Shown: positions 56,045 to 64,000 of the stretch, piece after piece
How the letters are laid out: the number at the start of each line of letters is the position of its first letter
Position numbering within the stretch: the first letter of the stretch is position 1
Assembly: GCF_030867095.1 (NCBI RefSeq)
Contig: NC_081828.1
Span: 5,161,501 to 5,225,500 of the forward strand
Source: Alligator mississippiensis
Lineage: Eukaryota > Chordata > Crocodylia > Alligatoridae
Direction of reading: 5' to 3'
DNA length: 64,000 nt
Notes under the pieces: generated by a model
Seen by the model: only the letters and a program-made list of their open reading frames with translations
The model's database searches: none
Told to the model about the DNA's origin: nothing
Program-made: the position numbers and the translations under genes

Positions 56045-56115
56045 AAATGACTCGGGGAAGGTCATGGAGCCGATCAACCTCAGAGCCAGGAATAGCAGCC
56101 AGGTCCCTGTATGCC
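56045..56115 (-). repeat. MIR-like core, minus strand, diverged
   Basis: AAATGACTCGGGGAAGGTCATG, CAGAGCCAGGAATAGCAGCC and GTCCCTG follow the reverse MIR core order. Confidence 0.5.
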
Positions 56116-58361
56116 AGGTCTGTGCCCTCCCCATGTGATCACTCAAGGGTTAAAGTCCATCATGCACATGGAAACAACAAATAAAGCTATGCTCATATGG
56201 TTTCCTGCCACACTGGGGCCTAGAGCTCTTGGGTATTGGGGAGGGCTGGGTGAAGCCTGCAAGAAGGAGTTCAAAGCCTGTGCTTCACAGTGTGAGAGTG
56301 TGTCAAAAATCGTCCTGTCCCAGAGGATGTGCTTCAAAGCAGGACATTGTGAACTCCAACCTCAGAAAGGGCCACATCTTATTCTTGGCCAAAAGCCCTC
56401 GAACACCCATTTTTATCTTGTATCTCTTCAGAGGATCCTGGGACCTGTTGGTGGGGCGGGAGGAGAGAGGTGTTTGCAGAGAAGGAGCAGGCAGTGGGGA
56501 GAAGCGTAGGTTCATCTCCTTCCCAGCTGGATCAGCAACCTCAGCCCACGTCTGCTGAACTTTGGGGAACCCAGGTGAAGGGTTGCAAAAGCTGCTCTGA
56601 CCCTCAGACTGGAGACAAAATCTCGGCGGGTTTGCATGTGCCACACAGCTCCAGGTTTAAGCAACTACGTAATGAGGGTTTTCAGAGTCACCACATCACA
56701 CAGTGGTCATAAGCCACAGGCTAACCAGAGGCTCACCGCTCACTTCCGATGATTGAATATATCTCATAAGCTGGCTCACGTGACCTGTCTCCGATTCCTT
56801 CTATCAAGAGACTCATATCTCAGCTCATTCAAGGACCCCAGTGTTGAGTTTGACCTTATTCATATTAAACTGACAGCTCTCATTACTCCACTGCACGTTT
56901 GCCATTTCATCTTACTTTCCACACGTGTTTTTTGGGGTAGGGAGTGGGGAGGGTGGTAAGGATTGCCTTAGCAACTTGCTCTGAAGAAAAAGCATTTTCT
57001 GCCTTAGCAACTATACTTTTCCAAAGATTTCCAAATCCCAATGAAAATCACTGCTTCATCTCCCTTTTCTTTCCGTGTTCATGCTCTGTAGCCACCCGAA
57101 AAAGGAATTGCTGGTAAGAAAGCCTGGCTGCAGGTTTTATTGGTCCTCCGGCTGATATTCGGGACCACTTTTGTGCAAGGTGGAATGACGGGCCTTGACA
57201 TTCAAGTACCGGGTGATGACTTCAGCACTTACACAGTGAACAGATAAAATTATTGTAGTGTTTATTTGAAATCTATTATTTGGCCGCTAGATGTCTCTGC
57301 AAGCTGTACAGATTTCCAAGGAGTCGGAAAGATCTGGTGAACTCGGGACTCCCTGCGGGAACTCAAGCCAGGCACAAACCTCTTTGCTTGTGCACAGGAG
57401 CTGGTATTACTTTAATAGTTACCTGCTGTTTAAGGCAGTCTGTCATACCAGATGGCATTAAATAACCAGATTTCCTCTAGTATGGTTAGGTGGCAATAGC
57501 TTTGTAGAACACCATCTATCTGATATCAACTTTTGTAACCCTCCGAAATGGCCATTTGTAGAATAAAAGAGGTGGTGAGGAGGACTAGGAACCACGCAGC
57601 AGAATTCATGATTTTAGCCAACAACCACGCTAATTTGGAACCAAAAAGGTTCCTGGATATAAGTAGCAAAATATTTGTTTGATCTGGTAGCTTGAATCTT
57701 TTGTTGAAAGCTCACAATATATGCAATGGAAAAACAAGATCCTGCTGTAATGTAGCTTGAATGATCAGCCTGAATGGCTGTCATTTGGAACAGATTATAG
57801 CTCACCTGCTGTGAACTAATCTCTCAGGGTTCAGTTGTTTGGATAGCATGGATAATGGAAGGCAAAGCCTTTTCCTAAGGCAGCCTCAGTCAGAGTCTTG
57901 TCTGCTCAGAAGATGAGTCAGGACCAGGTCATTTATTAACTCTGTTATTAGCTATCCCCCTAGATTCACAGGTATCTTTTAAAGCACTTTACAATGACAG
58001 GAACTTATCTTTGGAAGCTAATGGTAAAGCATAGTCCTCTTCTTGCTCCTCAGGCAGGACAGGCAGAATATCAGACTCAAGGTCCGTATTATCTCATGCT
58101 GTTTGACAAAGGACACAGGCAAAATTTTATCTCCCACCTGAGTGCTTCCTTTTGGTGAGATGCACTCCCCCTCGAACACAGTGATTGAATAAATATTTTC
58201 TACGTGCCTGAATCCAACTCGGTTGCATTCTTTGTACTGAATTCAATGGAGTTGCCATCAGGCCTTTTTTTCCCCATAAAAAGCAGAATTTGAAAAGTTC
58301 TAGTAACCTCCTTCATGGATTAGGACGGAGAGGGGGAGTCAGTTGTGTTAGTGAGAAGTCA
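56116..58361. other. Non-coding stretch, nothing recognised
   Basis: No domain-bearing frame (the longest about 132 codons). CCGCTAGATGTC at 57284-57295 matches a plus-oriented CTCF core at 10 of 12 positions by hand comparison. Confidence 0.4.
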
Positions 58362-58441
58362 GGCAGAAGGCAGGGTAGAGGGGCACCTTATAGACTAACT
58401 GAATCAGAAATGCATAAGCTTTCACATGCAACAGCTCAGTT
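58362..58441. mobile_element. Single arm of the snapback family (as at 14.66 kb)
   Basis: GCAGAAGGCAGGGTAGAG, GGCACCTTATAGACTAACTG, AATCAGAAATGCATAAGC and TTTCACATG match the left arm and inner part of 14656-14840. The copy stops where hAT-like sequence begins. Confidence 0.7.
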
Positions 58442-58515
58442 CCGTGATTCTCAGTCAGCATGCCACAGCATCCCGGGGTGCCATGAGGTCCTTTTAAGGG
58501 TGCTTCAGGATGCCA
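58442..58515 (-). mobile_element. hAT element terminal piece, minus strand
   Basis: GTGATTCTCAGTCAGC, CGGGGTGCCATGAGGTCC and AAGGGTGCTTCAGG are the reverse complement of the right end of the 9.1 kb hAT. The matching other end may be at 59770-59801. Confidence 0.7.
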
Positions 58516-58522
58516 CCACAAT

Positions 58523-58770
58523 GAGCACGTCTACACAAAACGCATTCATGTGCATTAGGCTAATTTAATGCACAGTAAGGGTGTGCACCTACACGTGTGT
58601 GCCTTTAATGCGCATTAAAATAGTTAATTTAAGCTAATTGTGCCTATATTTGATACCTGCAAATGCAAGTATGAAATTTAGACACGATTAGTTAAGACAT
58701 GTGATCCTGGCACTAACTTTAATACATTAACTTTAGTGCCAAGAGGCATTTGCACATGCTACAAAATTGG
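58523..58770. mobile_element. Palindromic DNA element, truncated
   Basis: Starts GCACGTCTACACAAAACGC then CATTAGGCTAATTTAATGCA, TTAATGCGCATTAAAATAG and CTAACTTTAATACATTAAC, close to the 25.94 kb element. The right terminus is missing or replaced by the GC-rich block that follows. Confidence 0.65.
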
Positions 58771-58829
58771 CCTTTAAAGCAGCTTAAATGCCTTTTTGCA
58801 CCACTGTTTCACCGTTTGCATGATCGGCG

Positions 58830-59260
58830 GTGTATGACCAATATGCTTGGGGCTTGGTGGCACCCCGTGCCCCGTGCACCATCCCTGCCACCTTCTCCAG
58901 CCGCTGTGCAACCCGGTGGCAGCCCATGCAGGAGGCAGACTCAACTGACCAAAAAAAAGGCAGCAAGGAGCCTGATCTTTTTTTTTTTTTTTTTTTTCTC
59001 CTGGAGCCTGCCTGCTTGCTTGAGCTGTGCGGGGCTCAGTGCTTCCCACTGGGGCTGCAGCACCCCTTGGGACTGCCCGGGCTGGGTGCCAGCGTGTGGG
59101 TGATGCCTGGGGGGCACCTCTGCCATGGAGGGAAGCACCAGGTCCCCACGCAGCTCTGGGACTGCTTGGCCTGCCAGCAGCTCGCCCCACCGCTGCTGCA
59201 GAGGCAGGTAAGGGTCAGGCCCCCACCCTTGTGTACATGCAATGGGGGGTTTAGTTCAGT
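58830..59260. repeat. GC-rich repeat block with T20 run
   Basis: GC-rich sequence with CAGCCCATGCAGGAGGC, a 20-nt T run (58978-58997), GCCTGCCTGCTTGC and a GCAG/GTAAGG splice-donor-like site at 59207. Text and the donor-like site resemble the 41.15-42.3 kb block. Long open frames on both strands reflect composition. Confidence 0.5.
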
Positions 59261-59769
59261 TTAATTGAAATGGTGGAAACAGTGGGTTTTTAAAAGCCCA
59301 CTGTTTAGCACCTGAGCCAGGAATGGGGGACCCTGATCCCTGAGTGCAGGCAGGAGGCATAGACCCAACTGAGGGACTCAACTAGTCAATGCTGGGGTCA
59401 GGGCTGGAAGGGTCAAAAGGGCCAGGGGACTACCACAAGGGATGCCTATATAAAGCGAAGAAGCTCGGGGTCCCTATTGGCCTGAGATGGGGCCGGGTCT
59501 TATAGGGAAGCTGAAGGTCCCATGGAAAGGGCCACAGCTGATGGGCAAAGGGGACAGTTGAGTTGACTGCCTGAGATGCCATCTGCCAAGCTTGGGTAGG
59601 GGTAGAATGGAGCCACAGATAACCCCGATATTTTGGGGGGGGGGGGGCTATAATGGGCAGCCTCCTGCCTAATTAACAACTCAATTATGTTCCATCAAGG
59701 CATGGCAGATGAAAGAGGTGGGCGGCGTGTCCAGAGGCAGGTGGGGAAACTAGCCCTGTGGCTAGTCAG
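59261..59769. other. Unassigned sequence with TATATAAAG and a G13 run
   Basis: GCCTATATAAAGCGAAG (about 59446) looks like a TATA box, and a run of about 13 G lies at 59636-59648. No LTR ends or coding sequence could be defined. Confidence 0.35.
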
Positions 59770-59801
59770 GGATCCCCACTTTGCCACATTGAGAACCACT
59801 G
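59770..59801 (-). mobile_element. hAT terminal inverted repeat, possible partner of 58442-58515
   Basis: GGATCCCCACTTTGCC, then ACATTGAGAACCACTG. This is the reverse complement of a CAGTGGTTCTCAA-type hAT end and parallels the left end of the 9.1 kb copy. No matching 8-bp duplication was seen. Confidence 0.6.
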
Positions 59802-60240
59802 GTTTAAGGACTGAAGGGAACAACGGGCGGGATCATACTATAGAGGCAGTGGGTGAGACACTTCCCATTGAGTTGGGTGTAAAACGAGTTGCTCAGAATC
59901 TGAAAGGCATGCTGATCCTAATTCGGTATGTAAATAGGGCACTGGAAGCCTGACTCTGTAGACACCTAAGGGTGGATCTATAGTCAGAGTAAATCATCAC
60001 AACTCCATCGACTTCAAAGGAATTGGGCAACTGTACCTGCCTCTGTAAATTAAAAAAAACACCAAAAAACTATAATTCGCTTGCTGCCATCCATGTTCCT
60101 CAATTAGCATGTTGTGCATCACTTGGCACTGACAATGAAACTTGAACAGGTTCTTATTTTGGCATAATTTATTATAGAACTGTCAGGGGGGAAAGTGCAA
60201 ATGCAGAATGGAGGAACGAGAGCGATGTAGTTCTGAATTT
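59802..60240. other. Non-coding sequence, nothing recognised
   Basis: No identified element or exon. Confidence 0.4.
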
Positions 60241-60241
60241 A

Positions 60242-60412
60242 GGCAGAATGCAGGGCAAGGTAGTACCTTATAGACTAACTCAGTCAGAGGCATGCACTTT
60301 TGTAGGCAGCACTTTACTAGGTTAAGCAGATGAAATGGGCTGTAACCTATGAAAGCTCACAGCTCTCTGAGTGGTTTATCCTATAAGGTGCCACCCTGCC
60401 CTGCCTTTTGCG
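60242..60412. mobile_element. Snapback element, diverged arms
   Basis: Left AGGGCAAGGTAGTACC, then TTATAGACTAACTCAGTCAGAG. Right CTCTGAGTGGTTTATCC, then TATAAGGTGCCACCCTGCCCT. Inner GAAATGGGCTGTAACC and TATGAAAGCTCACAG match the same family's inner text. Arms pair at roughly three quarters of positions by hand, older than the 14.66 kb copy. Confidence 0.72.
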
Positions 60413-61064
60413 GCAGAGAATGGCAGTGTTGGATGCAGACAAATAAGGAGTAGGCTACATGATGATTTTTACTCCAGTTTTCAGTTCATAAATTATTCAG
60501 GAATAAAGCAATGAGGAAAAATTCTGATTTACTCTTTGTAACTGTTGAGTGAGGGATTTATGAGAGCAAATTCGAAGCACGGTGGCTTTTACAAAGTGCT
60601 TGATAAGAATATTGTTCATTATTACCTGGTTAAAAAATAGGGAAAAAATCATAGCAAAGTGTACCTAACTTTAAAACAACTTTACCCACCCCCTGCCACA
60701 AACTTCCCACCAATTATTCCCCAGGTCTATTATTTGCTCTATGTGAATGGTCTTGCTTCCTGTTTCTGATTGGGTTGATATCCATTACATTTGGAAAAAA
60801 TATCTATGAACTTTGTCCAGGAAATATCTATGAACCTTTTAAATTATTTGACAAATATTATTATGGGAATAATAAAAAGTCTCTTCATTCCAGACACAAC
60901 AATTGCCAGTCCCCTGACTTCATGTAAGACACTTCTTCAGATGTGGCTGGATTTTGAATGCAAGCAACTTTAGAGCCTCCTTTTCTGAATATGCCAAATC
61001 AAAATCAGCAAATACCCAATAGTCTTGACACTTGCTGCTCTTAGGCTTAGCACTGCGACATGAT
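60413..61064. other. AT-rich non-coding sequence, nothing recognised
   Basis: Short frames only. GGAAATATCTATGAAC and AAAATATCTATGAAC (about 60798 and 60821) are a small local duplication. Confidence 0.4.
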
Positions 61065-61303
61065 GGGTGTGTCTACTCAAGACGCTTACTGCGCATTAGC
61101 CTAATAACACTGCACAGTAGCCTGGCAGTTAAAAAAAGCATGCTAATAGCCTACTCCACAGTGTTATTAAGCTAATGCACAGCAAGCACCATGAAAAAGC
61201 CATGCACCAGTGCTACTGCACAGTAACTCTAGTACTTTATTAAGCAAGTACTCAACTAAGTGTGAGCTACCTAAAGTGAATTAATGAACATGTAGACACA
61301 CCC
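61065..61303. mobile_element. Palindromic DNA element, GGGTGTGTCTAC termini
   Basis: Left GGGTGTGTCTACTC and right CATGTAGACACACCC are inverted. GCTTACTGCGCATTAGCC, TAATAACACTGCACAGTAG, CACAGTGTTATTAAGC and TTACTG words mirror each other inside. Same plan as 35.03 and 49.81 kb. No coding capacity. Confidence 0.84.
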
Positions 61304-62040
61304 AATGAGATCTAAATCAATCATCAAGCTGACAGCAAATGGTGCATCTCTAACAAGTATGGACCACCCAAATACACCCCACTTTCCTCCCAGCAGGCAA
61401 AATGATACCCACATCTTTTATCTGATTTTGTTGGGTGAAGGGTTATACTGCTCAAAGACAGAGAAATACTAAGCATTATCACGGGGAACACAAACTATTC
61501 TGGGGATAAACCTCCCTAGGATTACCAGCCAGTCTCTGAACACATAGAGAAATTATTCTTTTAGTATATCTTTTAATGGCTTTAAACACATACAGGAAAA
61601 TAATGTATATTCTCACAAAATATGATTTCCTTTGTTAGACAGGGAGCAGTATCTGCCTAATACTTGCATAGGCATTTAATGATATAAAAGCATGTCATAC
61701 CTTTTTTCTGGCTTTGATTCAGAAGCCGGGCCCTACTGAGCAAAGCACTTAGGCATCACTTAAAACACCTTGTTGAATCGGGGCCTTTATTTGTACCTTA
61801 ATAATGATCATGAGTGAACAATGTTCACAATTATTTTTAATATTCACTTCATTCCATCAAAGTACATGCGGGCTCATTCAATCTAAGTGGATTGAATTCA
61901 ATTGGCATCTTTCAACGGACTTTGGTAACCTTTCAATTAATCCTGTGGTGTGTTATACCAGGACGGAAAACAATTATGCTAGCAAACAATCATTAAAAGG
62001 GGAATATGTAATATAAAAACCTGAACGAGACTGAAACACC
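61304..62040. other. AT-rich non-coding sequence, nothing recognised
   Basis: Frames up to 70 codons and no identified repeat. Confidence 0.4.
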
Positions 62041-63150
62041 CAGCATTTTTTTAAAAAGAGGTTTAATTTCTTGAACTGTCTCTAGGTGGCACCATGGCAG
62101 TAAGAGTTTATATGATGAGACACGTTAGCCGAGCGGTCCAAGAAGTCTTACCCTGGTGAACTTTATTGCTGGTCCTGTTAGGCATTCTTAGTAACGTGCA
62201 GACAGGAAGATGGGAAGGTGATTATTTTTCACTTGTTCAAATCAAACGGCACGACTCACCGCTCTCAATGGCTACCAGTCATTTTTGAGCAGAAAGAAAT
62301 TAAGCTGCTAGTAAACGGTTGGTTTCTCTAGTGTTTAATAGGGCTAGTTTGGGCTTGAATGAACTATAGTGCTAATCTCAGCTTGTTACAAAAAGTGATC
62401 AATGTTACATATATTCGGGTAGGGTGTTAGTCTCTCGTCACGTTTTCCGATCGCTCTGTTCCCCACTAGAAGGGTTCATTTATTGTTGCTTCTCATGCGG
62501 TATGAGACTTGATGTTTTCTTTTTTTATCAATATCTTTACCTAAGGATGGCCTGTGAGGACAAGAAATCAGCTGGTTTATAAAATACAGCTTGTGAATCC
62601 GATTCCCAGGGTTCAGAGTTAATTTCATTTGGGCGGCGAGTGGCGTATGAGGCTTTTTTCGTGCAACAAATTAGGGCAAAATTAGGTACAGGCAATACTG
62701 CGGTGACTGAGAACAGACTGTGCGTGTGTACGTGCAACATGGAAATGGTATTGTACTTTCATCTTGTTTACTGTTTTATGTAACTGCAACAATATTACCA
62801 ATATTATACATTGAAACATCACCCCTGTTTCTACTATATTTGTATTTGCGTAGGGTGTAATTGTATGATATCGTTGCACTATAAATGGATATGGAAGAAG
62901 ATAACTTTCATTGCCTTGCTTTTTCAGACTGGATTTGATTCAGACTCAAGTGACTTTTTTGCGCAGGGTGATTTTCCCCCCCGCCCTACCCTTTTCATCC
63001 GTATTACATATTAATCATCATTTCTGTGCGTTACATTTAGTGCTGAGTCCAGTAAAGGACAAGTACATGACATGCCTAACTTTGAGCATGTAAGAAGCCC
63101 TAGGAAAGTCGATTAGTCCTCTCAAGACCTTTCTATATACTGCAACGGTT
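62041..63150. promoter_or_regulatory. Repeat-free block, candidate regulatory sequence
   Basis: An extended stretch without recognisable repeats. TCTCTAGGTGGC (62079-62090) matches a plus-oriented CTCF core at 10 of 12 positions by hand comparison. AACTAACAATATTACC-like A/T-rich TF words, GTTACAAAAAGTGATCAATG and CATTTGGGCGGCG suggest constrained non-coding DNA. Frames stay under 70 codons. Conservation was not tested. Confidence 0.22.
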
Positions 63151-64000
63151 GATTTAACACCCCTTGTAATCGAAGTTCTCTCATTGGCAACAGATGGATG
63201 TAATCTAGCAAAGAGGAGCTCAGGTCCACTAGTGTCTTCAGTCTTTCCCTTCTTTGCAGAAACAGCGTGGTTGCCAGGTAAGCCTTGAGGTGCAGCCTCA
63301 TAAGTCCAGATCTTCCAAGATATTTTGGAGCCTAACTCCCTTTGATGCTGATGAAAGCTTGGTACTTAAATAACCTTGAAGAGCTCAGCCTCTGCCACTG
63401 GGAGGCGGACTGTAACCACGTTCCCTTCAGTTCGCCTGGGCCGCCAAAGCAGTTATCAGATGTCAACAACATGCAGTCACTACCCACTTGGGTTGGATCA
63501 AAACCAACAACTAGCGAAGTGACAAAATATAAACATTTTTCAGTGAACGTTCATGGAAAAAAATACACCCGGTTCAGGTCCAGGCTATTTCGCAGCCCAA
63601 AGATTTTGCTTTTAGATAGCGAGAGCTCTGTTTTGTTTTGGTTTTTCAATGGAGCATATGAAGAGCTTTGTAATTTCCATTGTTTTGATGTGGCCCTTGA
63701 TTTTTCTCAGAAGGAGGTGTGTTTTGATTTTGATTTTGATTTTTTTTTTCCAAAAGGGCTGCATTTTTTAGGTTCATTTTCACTCACAATAATTGGAGCG
63801 TCGAATGTAAAACAACAGTGTGTCAGTGGATTTCCATGAAATTGGGCCAGTTACACAAAATTAACAGGACACGTCAGCCATCACTTTTGCAGCTATTAAA
63901 TTTCAGTGCAACTATTTCCCTAAAAGCCGGGCTCTGAATGCTACACTTTCACTGGCTCCACACTCCACCGACAATCTCTGCTGGCATCCAGATACCAGTC
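63151..64000. other. Non-coding sequence with an unclassified 165-codon frame
   Basis: The plus frame 63342-63839 gives a Phe/Ser/Asp-rich product with a repeated FDFDFDFFF stretch produced by (TTTTGA)n-like text near 63720-63748. No domain or splice signals support it as a gene. The rest is unassigned. Confidence 0.35.

Noticed and set aside
59261..59769. Long terminal repeat of an endogenous retroelement
   Set aside because: TATA box only; no TG...CA ends, paired repeat, primer-binding site or coding region could be found.
63342..63839. 165-codon plus frame
   Set aside because: The FDFDFDFFF stretch comes from simple TTTTGA-like sequence, and there is no domain or exon boundary.

Overview
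The window is vertebrate nuclear DNA, most likely from a crocodilian (alligator-like) genome, or less likely a turtle. The evidence is the repeat content. There are many CR1 LINE tails ending in the hallmark motif that on the minus strand begins TCATAGA...GGAAGGGACC. There are also hAT-type DNA transposons, several non-autonomous palindromic families, MIR-like ancient SINE cores and long (TG)n/(TATG)n microsatellites. There is no bacterial gene organisation. I find no convincing host protein-coding exon. The only sequence with clear protein homology is the reverse transcriptase of a 5'-truncated CR1 LINE at about 52.7-54.06 kb. The window reads as an intergenic or intronic stretch, possibly the regulatory surroundings of a developmental gene, but the locus could not be identified.

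Layout. 0-1 kb: a 72-bp minisatellite, a retroposon tail, and a small CpG island with a homeodomain-like motif block and a strong splice-donor match. 1-15 kb: mostly single-copy AT-rich DNA with scattered CR1 tails, a hAT element with a perfect 8-bp target duplication, a MIR-like core and a snapback element. 15.4-25 kb: the GC-richest and least repeat-laden part, with alternating G-rich and C-rich tracts, candidate conserved regulatory blocks, a 20-unit minisatellite of about 46 bp, and one 549-bp terminal-inverted-repeat element. 25-38 kb: dense repeats, including palindromic elements with GGGTGCRTCTACA-like termini, nested CR1 copies, and a 288-bp retroposon with a 15-bp target duplication and a perfect 21-bp hairpin. 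38-48 kb: a second hAT, a GC-rich composite repeat at 41-42 kb, long microsatellites at 43 and 47 kb, and candidate regulatory sequence near 44 kb. 48-64 kb: more palindromic elements, the long CR1, split hAT pieces at 58.4-59.8 kb, and less repetitive sequence at the end (62-64 kb).

How the parts relate. The repeats form a readable stratigraphy. Old CR1/MIR remnants are interrupted by younger CR1, palindromic and retroposon-like insertions. Most annotations are therefore mobile elements or repeats. The regulatory candidates are motif-based and of low confidence, because no alignment could be run.
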